A stretch of DNA of 23,737 nucleotides from Candidatus Omnitrophica bacterium CG1_02_40_15 (GCA_001871815.1 MNVP01000074.1:1-23737), one strand, 5' to 3'. Positions 6,157-14,785 are shown, numbered from the stretch's first letter. A program made the numbers and translations. The notes: a model not told the origin generated them from the letters alone.

Positions 6157-6851
6157 TCCGCCCCCATTCCATTGTTATCACGATATTTATTCGCTTTAAA
6201 TAAGAAAAATCTGAGCAGAAAGAGACATATCCCAAAGGATACCACAAAACCTACCTGCCAAGGGACAGACCAATTTAAAGCAAGATTCCCAAAAGAAGCA
6301 TAGAATATACACGCGGGAAGACATCCTAAAAGAGTACCCAAAGCATAATGCGAAAATTTAATTGGCGCAAGAGCCAATCCGCAATTCTGCAAATCAAACG
6401 CTACATTAGGAATAATCCGCACTAAAAAAACTGTAATAAATCCATGTTTTGAAATCGTTCCACTCACCTTCTTTGTTTTATTTTCTAAGAATGTCTTCAC
6501 CCTCTCGTCGGCGAAATAACGCACAAATAAAAACTCGCAAATACCTGAGCACATTGCGCCTATCACTACATAAAGTGTCCCCCAGATGCTTCCAAATAAT
6601 ATCCCTCCTAGTATCGCATAAGGTGTCGCCGGAAAAAACACTATCGGTCTCAAAATAAAACCTAGGCAATATACTAATGGCGCCCATACACCTAGTTTCT
6701 GTACCCAATATTTTACTATTTCGGTTTTCTCACTTAGATTTGAAAAAATAAATCCGTGCCAACGAACAAAAATTAAAATAACACCAAGAAAAATTAGTGC
6801 AATTACAATTTTAATCCACCATCGTTTAGACATAATTAACCGTGACTTCAT
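6153..6851 (-). CDS. TVP38/TMEM64 (DedA/SNARE-associated) family membrane protein
   Basis: About 232 aa with five or so hydrophobic segments. Family motifs visible are 'LGVWAPLVYCLGFILRPIVFFPATPYAILGG' (broken here as GVWAPLVY, RPIVFFPATPYAILGG), 'GTLYVVIGAMCSGICEFLFVRYF' and 'FLVRIIPNVAFDLQNCGLAL' with the re-entrant Arg-x-x-Pro motif. Members of PF09335 move or scramble membrane lipids or act on polyprenyl-phosphate carriers. The frame is open from a TTG at 6857, but the ATG at 6851 overlaps the preceding TGA as ATGA and is chosen. An ATG at 6833 (MSKRWW) is a second option. Its place in a lipid-making operon fits a role in moving lipid or carrier across the membrane (inference). Confidence 0.85.
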   Translation of the reverse strand: MKSRLIMSKRWWIKIVIALIFLGVILIFVRWHGFIFSNLSEKTEIVKYWVQKLGVWAPLVYCLGFILRPIVFFPATPYAILGGILFGSIWGTLYVVIGAMCSGICEFLFVRYFADERVKTFLENKTKKVSGTISKHGFITVFLVRIIPNVAFDLQNCGLALAPIKFSHYALGTLLGCLPACIFYASFGNLALNWSVPWQVGFVVSFGICLFLLRFFLFKANKYRDNNGMGAE

Positions 6852-7918
6852 GAGCAATGCGAAAAAAGTGCACAGGAATTCGTACCCGCCAAAGTAGTCC
6901 GAGTTATAAAAATTCGATTTGGGGGTTTATTAGTATTAATCCCCTTAAAAGAAGACAGGTATTCTTCAGAATCCACTCCCAATACACCTAGAATAATTTG
7001 AAATGCTTCAGCTGCAGCAAAGCCGTATCCAAAACTGCTACTACAATCTAAAGATATAAAGTGATGTCTGCTAAATTTCGGCAGAAATAAATCTCTTCTA
7101 CAAAGGCTATCTTCATCATCGAAAGACATATTAAGAAAGCAATCGTTATCCCTTAATTCAATATTTGCCTCATTAAGTAAATCCTGCAAAGGAGAAATAT
7201 TGTAGCAGCTCGCAACAGCATAGGAAGCAGTAATAATGCTTACGCCATCAATTTTCGCATATATTTTCGCTTTTCTCTTTATTGCGTGAGACAAAGACTC
7301 TATAACTAAGCAACCACTCCCGCCGAAAGTATTAACAATCAACTCGGGACTACACAAACATCCGCGATAAGCTTTTGTTAAAAAATCATGATTTACATCG
7401 GCCCCTCCAACTAGACACACGTCAATCACTCCTTGTTGAATGAGCTCTATGCCTAACTTAAGAGCCTGCGTTACTCCACAATACCCCGGGACCGTTGTTG
7501 AATAGCCACGAATACCTAATCCCGTAGAAATATGACTCACTGCTGCATTTGCAACAGAGTCACTAAAAAGAAGCGGGCTGGCGAGCTTCGGATCGCCCAA
7601 GACCAAAGAAGCATGATACTCAATTGTATAATACAATGCCCCATGCACCGTTCCTAATATCGCCCCAATCCTATTGCTTTTCTCTTTACTTATTGGCAAC
7701 ATTCCCGCATCTTCTAGCGCGAACTTAGCAGCAGTCAAGGCACAACATGAGATATAGTCAGCACGCCGCACCGATGGAACATCTATATAAGCGTCAAAAT
7801 CGACTTCCTCAATTGAAACCGGCACCCCCTCCCCCCTAAGGAAACGAATAAAATCTTTCTTGCCTACTCCCCAATTACCCAGAAATCCAACGCCAGTTAT
7901 TACAAAATCTTTTTCCAT
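6848..7918 (-). CDS. Degenerate ketosynthase / chain-length-factor-like protein (KS-beta 1)
   Basis: A 356-aa thiolase-fold protein with the KS N-terminus 'FVITGVGFLGNWG' and the nucleophile region 'TTVPGYCGVTQALKLG', keeping Cys at about residue 147. The two catalytic His are gone: the NAHGTGT site reads 'FLNMSFDDED', and the K..GH..gA site reads 'DCSSSFGYGFAAAEA' (His to Tyr). It is also about 50 aa shorter than FabF. It is therefore expected to be a non-elongating partner, like CLF in type II PKS, of the intact KS encoded directly upstream. 'VNHDF' after the VGGAD loop is shared with the other degenerate KS in this operon, so the two are paralogues. The ATG at 7918 lies 4 bp after the upstream stop. 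A TTG at 7930 is less likely. Confidence 0.82.
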   Translation of the reverse strand: MEKDFVITGVGFLGNWGVGKKDFIRFLRGEGVPVSIEEVDFDAYIDVPSVRRADYISCCALTAAKFALEDAGMLPISKEKSNRIGAILGTVHGALYYTIEYHASLVLGDPKLASPLLFSDSVANAAVSHISTGLGIRGYSTTVPGYCGVTQALKLGIELIQQGVIDVCLVGGADVNHDFLTKAYRGCLCSPELIVNTFGGSGCLVIESLSHAIKRKAKIYAKIDGVSIITASYAVASCYNISPLQDLLNEANIELRDNDCFLNMSFDDEDSLCRRDLFLPKFSRHHFISLDCSSSFGYGFAAAEAFQIILGVLGVDSEEYLSSFKGINTNKPPNRIFITRTTLAGTNSCALFSHCS

Positions 7919-7922
7919 ATTT

Positions 7923-9140
7923 TTAAGCAAATTTTCTTAAAACCATCGCTGCGTTTGAACCACCAAAGCCAAAAGAAGTAGTAAGAACCATTTTCAATTC
8001 TTGATCCCTGCTTCCGCCCGTAACTAAATTAAGGTCACATTCTGGATCCGGAGTGATATAATTTAAGTTTTCTGGAATGTTATTTTGTTGCATCGAAATA
8101 ATGGAAAATATTACCTCAGTTGCCCCTGCAGCTCCTAATAAATGCCCAGTAAAAGGTTTTGTAGAGCTCACTGGCACTCTCTTTGCATACTCCCCTAAAA
8201 CATTACTAATCGCTTTGGTTTCCATTGAATCATTCGAAGGTGTGCCTGTCCCATGTGCATTGATATAATCTATCGATTCTGGCGTAACCCCTGCCTCTTC
8301 TATAGCATTGCGTATTGCGCTAGCCGCCTCCTGCGCCTCAGGATCAGGTTTAGTAATATGATACGCGTCTGAAGATTGACCAAATCCAATAATCTCTCCA
8401 TGAATGGTAGCATTGCGTTTCATCGCATGCTCAAGTTCTTCTACAATAACAACACCGGCCCCCTCACCTAACAAAAGACCGCTTCTGTTTTTGTCAAAAG
8501 GACGACATTTATCTGAGGTTACAAGCTGTAAAGTATTAAACCCAGCGTGGGCAAAATCAGACATTCCATCATAACCACCAGCAATTACCACAGTGGACTT
8601 CCCCAGGCGAACTCGTTCAAACGCACATCCTATCGCGCTCAACCCTGAAGCACAGGCATTATTAAGTACTATAGTTTCACCAAGAATGCCAAGTATCGAA
8701 GCAACATGAAAAGGCTGATGACAAGCCAAAGCATCTCCTAAAAAACGAGCATACTTCTGCGTATCTTCTTTTAATAACATTGCTCGGTGAAAATTCTGGC
8801 CTGAACATATCCCGCCTAGTGTCGTTCCAACAACTAAAGGTGCTTTAATATATTCCCCTTGTTGAGTCAATAGTCTAGCATCATTCAACGCATCCTTACA
8901 CGCACGTAACAACAATTTAGTAGCACGATCTAAATGAAACTGCTTGTCCTTATAAATAACGCTTTCTAGTATCTCTACCCCGACTTCACCACCTTGATTA
9001 GTCTTATGCTTAGAAGTATCAAAAGAAGTAATAGGGCCTATTGCTGCCCTACTCGCCCTAAGAGCTGAAGCTGTTATATCAATGCCGGCTCCTAAAGATG
9101 TCACTATCCCCATGCCAGTTATTACAACTCGCTTTTTCAT
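7923..9140 (-). CDS. Beta-ketoacyl-ACP synthase, FabF-like (KS-alpha 1)
   Basis: A full-length 405-aa condensing enzyme that adds two-carbon units from malonyl-ACP to an acyl chain. The complete catalytic set is present: Cys163 in 'LNNACASGLSAI', His296 in 'NAHGTGT', Lys328 and His333 in 'STKPFTGHLLGAAGA', and the Gly-rich 'SFGFGGSNAAMVL' near the end. Length and motifs fit FabF/KS-II. Its ATG follows the TGA of the acyltransferase gene with no intervening base. The degenerate KS starts 4 bp after its stop, giving the KS-alpha/KS-beta order seen in type II PKS and aryl polyene loci. Which chain it extends is unknown. Confidence 0.95.
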   Translation of the reverse strand: MKKRVVITGMGIVTSLGAGIDITASALRASRAAIGPITSFDTSKHKTNQGGEVGVEILESVIYKDKQFHLDRATKLLLRACKDALNDARLLTQQGEYIKAPLVVGTTLGGICSGQNFHRAMLLKEDTQKYARFLGDALACHQPFHVASILGILGETIVLNNACASGLSAIGCAFERVRLGKSTVVIAGGYDGMSDFAHAGFNTLQLVTSDKCRPFDKNRSGLLLGEGAGVVIVEELEHAMKRNATIHGEIIGFGQSSDAYHITKPDPEAQEAASAIRNAIEEAGVTPESIDYINAHGTGTPSNDSMETKAISNVLGEYAKRVPVSSTKPFTGHLLGAAGATEVIFSIISMQQNNIPENLNYITPDPECDLNLVTGGSRDQELKMVLTTSFGFGGSNAAMVLRKFA

Positions 9141-10037
9141 TCACGCATCCCATATCGCTGAAAAATTGAACCATTGAGTTGGATATGCGCGTATATATTG
9201 TTCAAAAACCTTAGCTATTTTGGCTACATTTACACAAATATCCATCTCCTCATCTCCGCTCCATTCCATCTCAATAGGAGAATCTAAAACTGCCTTATAT
9301 TTCTTACTCTTATCTAACACTACAAGAGCTGGCATTACTGCTGCCCCCGTTGCCTTCGCAAGCAACACAGGCCCTCGAGGAAAGTATGTCTTTTCTCCAA
9401 GAAAATCTACAAGAACGCCATTCTTCTTTTCGTAGCGATCTACTAACATAGCAACAGGCTCATTCCGCCTTAGTGCATTTACAATATCAATTAAAAAAAA
9501 TGAACCTTCTTCAATGGTTATCGTTTTGATATTGTGCAAAGCTCTGACCTTAGTACGCACTCTTGCTATTGCCTCCGCCTCATCCTTTGCAGTAACAACA
9601 TTAAAAGGCATACCAGAATGAGTAAAAACAAGACCACCTAGTTCCCAATTCCCTAAATGCGCCGTAAGAATAATAATTCCCTTTCCCTTCGCGTGTGCTT
9701 CTTTAAAATTATCCTTCCCATTAATTTCGTTCAAAAAAGAAAATACTCCAGATGTATCTACCGCAATGAACCGCGCCCAATCCGCCAAATATGCAGCATA
9801 ATTAAAAAAAAGCTCTCTAGAGGCCTTATGTAGTGCCATAGGATTATTCCCGATAACCCTTGAGAGATTGCTCTCAACTTGCTTAACCGTACCTTTATCA
9901 ATCCAATGCCACAGCATAGCTATCTTTCTGGTAACAAAATGGAGAAACGAAAGCGGCATAATGCTAGCTACTGCAAGAGAGAATCGATAACTCCACGCAT
10001 GGTTAAAAATATTACTTTGAGGCTTATGTTTTGGCAT
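9141..10037 (-). CDS. LpxL/HtrB-like lysophospholipid acyltransferase family protein
   Basis: A 298-aa membrane-associated acyltransferase. An N-terminal hydrophobic stretch (about 18-36) precedes 'LTAHLGNWELGG', the HX4E/D catalytic motif (His127...Glu132). 'MLVDRYEKKNG' (197-206) and 'FLGEKTYFPRGPVLLAKATG' (212-231) match the acyl/ADR and FPRGP blocks of the LpxL family. Relatives transfer an acyl chain from ACP to lipid A precursors or other membrane acceptors, and one is a standard member of aryl polyene clusters. Since the operon carries its own ACP and KS set, this enzyme probably attaches the finished chain to a lipid or glycan acceptor (inference). The stop abuts the KS start and the next gene upstream is 8 bp away. 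Confidence 0.9.
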   Translation of the reverse strand: MPKHKPQSNIFNHAWSYRFSLAVASIMPLSFLHFVTRKIAMLWHWIDKGTVKQVESNLSRVIGNNPMALHKASRELFFNYAAYLADWARFIAVDTSGVFSFLNEINGKDNFKEAHAKGKGIIILTAHLGNWELGGLVFTHSGMPFNVVTAKDEAEAIARVRTKVRALHNIKTITIEEGSFFLIDIVNALRRNEPVAMLVDRYEKKNGVLVDFLGEKTYFPRGPVLLAKATGAAVMPALVVLDKSKKYKAVLDSPIEMEWSGDEEMDICVNVAKIAKVFEQYIRAYPTQWFNFSAIWDA

Positions 10038-10045
10038 ATGCTATC

Positions 10046-11221
10046 TTACGTACGGAACTTCTTCATTTCATCGCTAATAACGTAATCGAGCAAAGATAAT
10101 GGTAACCCTAGAAAAGGCAAAGGGTCCGATAATAACCAAGTGGCATGGCAACTATCCTTCTCGTAAAGCTTTAAAACGTCAAGATCAAACTTTTTATGAT
10201 CAATCGCATTAGTTAGAAAGTGCATAAAATCGCCGTATACAAACCAGCGAAATTTTACTCCTGTTTTGTATTCAAACTGCGGCTGTATATCGCCTTTCAT
10301 CGCAAGCTGATAAAGTAAGCAAGGAATATTTATACCTGAAGAGATTGCCAATTGTAGCGATCCCCATAAATGTGGGTTTACCTCCATAAGTTTTGGAGTT
10401 TTATCTCTCTCATCAACCTTAAACTCAACATTGGCGCTTCCATACCAACTCAGAGATGTTAGCAAAGGCTCTACCAATTCTAAAAGCTTAGGAAATTTAA
10501 CTGAGATAGCGCAGGTACTGGCACCACCGCTCGCAGGGTACTGTCTTACCTTTTTATGCACAAAAGCACAACGCATTTTGTAATGATCATTAAAGATAAC
10601 CGATACACCAAAATAGTCGTTCCCAGGAATGTATTCTTGTAGAAGAAAAGAATCGTATTTTTTTGACATCTCCCGATAATTTTCTAGGAGCAAATCTTTT
10701 GTAAATACATACCTAATCCCATGCCCTCCTGAACTAATAATGGGCTTAAACACTAAGGGAAACGATAACCCTTTCGCCCTCCCAAAAATATCCTCATCCT
10801 TCTTGACCAACAAAGTCCTAGGACAAGGCACGCCCATCTTCTGTGCATGTGTTAAGAGATTAAACTTGTTACGCGCTAGTGTAAGAGCTTCAAATCGAGC
10901 AAGCGGTATGCGTACGTAAGAAGACAATCTATTTATATGTTGAGCAACCAATAAACTCGTCTCTTCTTCTGGAGTAATTAACACATCAAATTTATTTAAT
11001 TTAGACACATCTTCAAGCCACGACAAAAATTTATCCGGGTAATTCTCAAGTGAAGGGTAGATATATCTTTTGCTAACATAGCGCGAAAGCAGACCCGGAG
11101 CCATCCAAGTACGCTCCCCTATAGCGACTTTTACACCAGAACGAGCTAATGCTCTTACGACAGCAATAGACTTACGCCAAATGCCATCTGTGACAAGCAC
11201 ACTTTTTCTATTAGCTGACAC
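10046..11221 (-). CDS. ATP-grasp family ligase
   Basis: About 391 aa. The N-terminal pre-ATP-grasp domain starts 'KSVLVTDGIWRKSIAVVRAL'. It is followed by the ATP-grasp core: 'FPLVFKPIISSGGHGI' (nucleotide-binding Lys and Gly loop), 'LLQEYIPGND', 'GSANVEFKV' and 'KLMEVNPHLWGSLQLA' (Mg-binding Glu and Asn). The family joins a carboxylate, via an acyl-phosphate, to an amine or other nucleophile, and the substrate cannot be read from sequence. The GTG at 11221 is preferred: AAAGGAAAC lies just upstream and it overlaps the methyltransferase end by only 11 bp. The farther GTG at 11260 has no SD. A role in amide or peptide-like modification of the lipid product is inference. Confidence 0.85.
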   Translation of the reverse strand: MSANRKSVLVTDGIWRKSIAVVRALARSGVKVAIGERTWMAPGLLSRYVSKRYIYPSLENYPDKFLSWLEDVSKLNKFDVLITPEEETSLLVAQHINRLSSYVRIPLARFEALTLARNKFNLLTHAQKMGVPCPRTLLVKKDEDIFGRAKGLSFPLVFKPIISSGGHGIRYVFTKDLLLENYREMSKKYDSFLLQEYIPGNDYFGVSVIFNDHYKMRCAFVHKKVRQYPASGGASTCAISVKFPKLLELVEPLLTSLSWYGSANVEFKVDERDKTPKLMEVNPHLWGSLQLAISSGINIPCLLYQLAMKGDIQPQFEYKTGVKFRWFVYGDFMHFLTNAIDHKKFDLDVLKLYEKDSCHATWLLSDPLPFLGLPLSLLDYVISDEMKKFRT

Positions 11222-12062
11222 TATGTTTCCTTTTTCTTGCAATAGTAGTTTTACTGACACCGGGAACTAATAATCGCTTACCACTTATAATATATAAAAA
11301 ATCAGCCAGCAACCCAGAACTATAAGATATCATTCTCGCACCTAAGGGATGAGGCCTCGTAGCCCCTCCTGGGAAAGTATGAATATCATTGAATCCGGTT
11401 TTTTCTAATGCCCTCGCCAGGGTCCGGGGAGAAAAATCACTCAAGTGAGAAGGTACGTCATACAGCCTATTCCGAATACCAAACAACCTAAGAATTTTTA
11501 CTATAGGAGTTGTGTGAGGGACTCTCGCTAATAGCAACCCACCCGGTTTCAAAATACGATAGACTTCTTTAAGATATCGTAAGGGTTCGGGTAAATGCTC
11601 TAACACATAAAATAGTGTTACAACATCAAAAGTTTCGTCGAGATACTTCCGATCGAATAAGTTGCCTTCTTCAATGTCAAGCGACTTTGATTTTGCATAC
11701 TCCCGGGCATGATCACAAGGCTCAATACCAAATACGCGCCATCCTTTTTGGCGCGCTTTCTCTAAGAAGAACCCGTAGCCACAGCCGATATCTAGCAGAG
11801 TCCCTCTTTTGTAATTAGATTCACTTTCAATGACATTTAGGGATCTTCGAAAAATTTCAGCCATCATCGCACGCCATTGCGCGATGCTAACTGCGTCGGC
11901 AGGAAGATATTGTTGGTAGTGTAGCTTAAGAAATTGTTCGTCAGGAAGCGGCGTAATATATACAAAAGAACAAACTTTACATTCAACTATATCCCATCGA
12001 CCCTCTTTCTTAATAAAACTTTTTTCCCCACTACCACAGATATAACACTTCTCATAGGTCAT
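11211..12062 (-). CDS. SAM-dependent methyltransferase with N-terminal zinc ribbon
   Basis: 283 aa. The N-terminal Cys pairs 'CYIC' (6-9) and 'CKVC' (28-31) form a small zinc-ribbon-like module. Then comes a class I methyltransferase core: motif I 'LLDIGCGYGFFLEKA' (89-103), an acidic end of strand 2 'VFGIEP', 'DVVTLFYVLEHLPEP' and 'LKPGGLLLARVP'. This is the arrangement of the PF13489-type enzymes common in polysaccharide and secondary-metabolite loci; O- or C-methylation is possible. The frame is open from TTG at 12074, but ATG at 12062 (MTYEKC) is preferred. Its end overlaps the ATP-grasp start. It is 34 bp after the BamE-like gene, one of the wider gaps in the operon. Confidence 0.88.
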   Translation of the reverse strand: MTYEKCYICGSGEKSFIKKEGRWDIVECKVCSFVYITPLPDEQFLKLHYQQYLPADAVSIAQWRAMMAEIFRRSLNVIESESNYKRGTLLDIGCGYGFFLEKARQKGWRVFGIEPCDHAREYAKSKSLDIEEGNLFDRKYLDETFDVVTLFYVLEHLPEPLRYLKEVYRILKPGGLLLARVPHTTPIVKILRLFGIRNRLYDVPSHLSDFSPRTLARALEKTGFNDIHTFPGGATRPHPLGARMISYSSGLLADFLYIISGKRLLVPGVSKTTIARKRKHSVS

Positions 12063-12096
12063 ACTCAAGACCAATCAACTATATAAAGTAAATCTA

Positions 12097-12624
12097 TTAA
12101 TATTTCTCAATGGAAGAAACAATCCCATTCTCGAATTTAATTAATTTGTCATGATTGCGTGAATTTTTTAAATAATACCACTTATCACTTTTCATAATAT
12201 CTTCTAAGGGATGATTGTAGCTCTTTATTCCCCAAGCAATATACGCTGGGCAACCCATTGATGCATACACTTCTTCTTTAGACATCCCAACAGATATATT
12301 TTCTTTGCCAGCTTTAATCTCATTCTTATCCTTTACTAAATACTTATCCCATTGTGCAGAATTAGCTTCCAATACATACTTTTTATTATTTTCGGATGTA
12401 ACAAATACGATTCGCTCGCCACCACATTTCACTATTTTTACTTCAGTACCCGCAGGAATTACATCTTTAAAAGAACTCATGTTATGCCAAGCTAAAGTTG
12501 TTCCTACAGCGTGCAAATTCGATCGAACAAATAAAGTCTCATCCTTTTGCAGCGTCCCAGCATATACATTACACACTAAACTTACCAAAAACACCCCCAC
12601 TAACAACAGCATGTTTTTTTTCAT
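12097..12624 (-). CDS. Secreted protein with BamE/SmpA-like C-terminal domain
   Basis: 175 aa. The signal peptide is MKKNMLLLVGVFLVSLVCNVYA, with likely cleavage after YA-G; the Cys before it does not make a good lipobox. The middle (about 25-95) is beta-rich with 'GTEVKIVKCGGERIVFVT'. The C-terminal part, 'ISVGMSKEEVYASMGCP' ... 'DKWYYLKN' ... 'LIKFENGIVSSIEKY', has the helix-helix-strand pattern of the SmpA/BamE fold. It is exported, so it probably acts in the periplasm or at the outer membrane, perhaps on the destination of the lipid made by this operon (inference). Its ATG overlaps the FabZ stop as ATGA, so it is firmly part of the transcript. Confidence 0.75.
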   Translation of the reverse strand: MKKNMLLLVGVFLVSLVCNVYAGTLQKDETLFVRSNLHAVGTTLAWHNMSSFKDVIPAGTEVKIVKCGGERIVFVTSENNKKYVLEANSAQWDKYLVKDKNEIKAGKENISVGMSKEEVYASMGCPAYIAWGIKSYNHPLEDIMKSDKWYYLKNSRNHDKLIKFENGIVSSIEKY

Positions 12625-13082
12625 ACCACTTCTCCTTCCGGCTTTGTTAATACTAATTCACCTTCAGCAACAATTTTATCATTTACCTTGCATGATGTTT
12701 GCACCTTGAAAAAAGGGGCAAAGTGCTGGATAACCTCGGATCTAATAACAAGCGTATCTCCGGGCAAAACGTGATGCTTAAATTTAATATCAGAAATTCG
12801 CGAAAGAAAATATACGCTCGGATCTTTCTTAGCGCTATCTTTCTGCTTATCTAAATAAGCAACACACGCAATCCCGCTGGCCTGGGCCATGCTTTCTACA
12901 ATCAAAACCCCTGGAACAAGAGGTTTCCCAGGGAAATGCCCCTTGAAATACTCCTCATCTTTCTTTATGTGCTTTAAAGCAGTAACACAGCCAGATTCAA
13001 CGGAGACCACTTTATCAATAAACAAAAATGGCTCGCGATGAGGTAGCAACTCCAGAATATCTCTATTGAATAGGTTTTTCAC
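12621..13082 (-). CDS. fabZ: 3-hydroxyacyl-ACP dehydratase, FabZ-like
   Basis: 153 aa, single hot-dog domain. It removes water from 3-hydroxyacyl-ACP to give trans-2-enoyl-ACP. 'LPHREPFLFIDKV' (13-25), catalytic His49 in 'KGHFPGKPLVPGVLIVESMAQ' (broken as GHFPGKPLVPGV, LIVESMAQASG) and Glu63 match FabZ. The start is GTG at 13082, with AGGA about 9 nt upstream inside the ACP gene; the overlap with the ACP is 20 bp. No enoyl reductase is seen in the operon, so repeated KS/FabG/FabZ cycles could leave conjugated double bases unreduced, i.e. a polyene chain (inference). Confidence 0.95.
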   Translation of the reverse strand: MKNLFNRDILELLPHREPFLFIDKVVSVESGCVTALKHIKKDEEYFKGHFPGKPLVPGVLIVESMAQASGIACVAYLDKQKDSAKKDPSVYFLSRISDIKFKHHVLPGDTLVIRSEVIQHFAPFFKVQTSCKVNDKIVAEGELVLTKPEGEVV

Positions 13083-13347
13083 TGCTATTTTCCTGAATAA
13101 ACTTAGCTATTGTCTCTACAGAAACTAATACCTTTCTACCAACACTGGAATCAGAGATTCTTGCGCCAAATTCCTTTTCCAGAGCGATTACCAATTCAAG
13201 AGCATCTATAGAATCTAGCCCAACCCCTTCCGGCCCAAACAACGGTTTTGTATTCTCAATACGCTCCGGTGGAATCTTTAACTTTACTGCCTTAACAATC
13301 ATCCTTTTTATACGATCACACAATTCAGACTGATTACTACTTTCCAT
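13063..13347 (-). CDS. Acyl carrier protein
   Basis: A 94-aa acidic helical protein. The 4'-phosphopantetheine site is Ser46 in 'GVGLDSIDALELVIALEKEF', the classic D-S-[IL]-D motif of ACPs. It carries the growing chain for the KS, FabG and FabZ of the operon. AGGAGG at 13359-13364 precedes the ATG and runs into the TAG of the FAD enzyme gene, so translation of the two is probably coupled. It is a little longer than housekeeping AcpP and has a diverged 'GRKVLVSVETIAKF' third helix, as expected for a dedicated pathway ACP. A phosphopantetheinyl transferase is not in the window. Confidence 0.95.
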   Translation of the reverse strand: MESSNQSELCDRIKRMIVKAVKLKIPPERIENTKPLFGPEGVGLDSIDALELVIALEKEFGARISDSSVGRKVLVSVETIAKFIQENSSEKPIQ

Positions 13348-13362
13348 ATAAACAAATACCTC

Positions 13363-14781
13363 CTATCTCGTAATATCTTTTGCTACTTTGTAGGCAGAAA
13401 AAATGGAGGGCATTACTCCACCACCATATCCAGCCCAATGTCCTACCAAATGGAAATTATCTACCAAGTTGCGCAAAAAAGGTAGGTTTTTCAAAAAATT
13501 GGCATCTTGCTTCCAGCCATACGCTGCACCAAAAGAATTACCGGAATAACGCTGCAATGTATCTGGTCCAGCAATGCTTTGATACACAACTCGATCGGTA
13601 ATACCAGGCATAATCTTGCCTAGCTCATCTACTAATGCTTTACCAACCTCATCCTTATTTACGACCTTTGAATTGCCAGTATAACAGAACGGACAGTGAA
13701 TTACAACGTTACCACATCCCTTAGGGACTAGTGACTTATCAAATAAAGATGGAAAAGTAACCCCAAAAGACATGTGGTTGTTCATATTCAGCATTCCATC
13801 AAAATCATATGAACTAAAATATCCCATAACAGATGCTAAGCCAAAGCTACTCAAATCATCTTCTACTCCCAAGTAGGCAAGAACTAAAGAACCAGATGTT
13901 TCTAACTCATTTATTTTCTTGGTTTTCCCCTCATCTAGGATTCTGCTTTCCATAAGACTAAATGCGGTCTTTACATCAATATTGGAAATTATATGCGTAG
14001 CTACTACTTTTTTCCCGTTCTTTGTAACGACTCCAGTTGCTTGGACCCCATTACAAAGGATGCGAACAACCTCTTCTTCTAGAAAAAATTCACTGCCGCA
14101 ATTCCGTATCTCACTCACAAGCACGTCACTTAACTTTTGAATCCCTCCCCTTACTCGAAACGCTCCCCCTTTTACATAATGCATCATTATGTTTGAAGCA
14201 GCTACGGCTGATGCATCATGTGAAGATACCCCCAGAAAAGTACAGTACGAAGAGAGCACCGCTTTCAATTTCTCGTCAGAAATATATGAAGATAGAAGAT
14301 CGTAAAGTGATTTGTCTAAGTAGTCTGCCAATACTTCGCTGTCAGAAGTATTACACATTGCACGCAACGAAGACACATGGATTTCTTCCATTAAAGAAAG
14401 GGTTTTCTTAATCCCCTCTTGTTCTGCTGGGAATATTTTACTTAGGGCATCCTTATATTGATTAACATCGGCAGGGATATCAATACTGAAGTCAGGAAAT
14501 AAATTACGCTGAACAGGGTTTAATTCGTCAAACTCAACTTTACCCCATACGCCCAAATCATCCTCGACTATACGACGTAGCGGTTCATTTTTTCGTAACC
14601 CACCAATGGAAGCAATGCATGCATCAAATAGATACCCGTCTGTCGAAAAAGAAGTACAGTAGCCTCCCGGGCGCTTTTCTTTTTCAAATACAGCCACATG
14701 TGCTCCTTTTTTAGCCAAAAGAAGAGCGCAAGTTAAACCTCCTATCCCTCCTCCTATAATTACTGCATCGTATTTATCCAT
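13363..14781 (-). CDS. Phytoene desaturase-like FAD-dependent oxidoreductase
   Basis: 472 aa. The N-terminal dinucleotide fold is 'AVIIGGGIGGLTCALLLA' with Glu33 for the ribose, followed by 'KRPGGYCTSF'. The C-terminal FAD motif 'HLVGHWAGYGGGVMPSIFSA' lies at about 445-465. This is the CrtI/CrtN, retinol saturase and carotenoid isomerase superfamily, which desaturates, saturates or isomerises polyenes. Two or more homologues are part of the gene set proposed for ladderane lipids. With no carotenoid synthesis genes nearby and an ACP gene 15 bp downstream, it more likely acts on an acyl or polyene chain made here (inference). The start is ATG at 14781, 4 bp after the FabG stop. Confidence 0.88.
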   Translation of the reverse strand: MDKYDAVIIGGGIGGLTCALLLAKKGAHVAVFEKEKRPGGYCTSFSTDGYLFDACIASIGGLRKNEPLRRIVEDDLGVWGKVEFDELNPVQRNLFPDFSIDIPADVNQYKDALSKIFPAEQEGIKKTLSLMEEIHVSSLRAMCNTSDSEVLADYLDKSLYDLLSSYISDEKLKAVLSSYCTFLGVSSHDASAVAASNIMMHYVKGGAFRVRGGIQKLSDVLVSEIRNCGSEFFLEEEVVRILCNGVQATGVVTKNGKKVVATHIISNIDVKTAFSLMESRILDEGKTKKINELETSGSLVLAYLGVEDDLSSFGLASVMGYFSSYDFDGMLNMNNHMSFGVTFPSLFDKSLVPKGCGNVVIHCPFCYTGNSKVVNKDEVGKALVDELGKIMPGITDRVVYQSIAGPDTLQRYSGNSFGAAYGWKQDANFLKNLPFLRNLVDNFHLVGHWAGYGGGVMPSIFSAYKVAKDITR

Positions 14782-14785
14782 AATG

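Noticed and set aside
8077..8268. + strand frame inside the first intact KS, and similar frames opposite other operon genes
   Set aside because: They are antisense shadows of clearly conserved proteins and have no motifs or RBS.
13363..14781. Carotenoid biosynthesis assignment for the FAD enzyme
   Set aside because: No phytoene synthase, prenyl synthase or cyclase gene is nearby. All neighbours are ACP-dependent chain-building genes, so only the superfamily is claimed.
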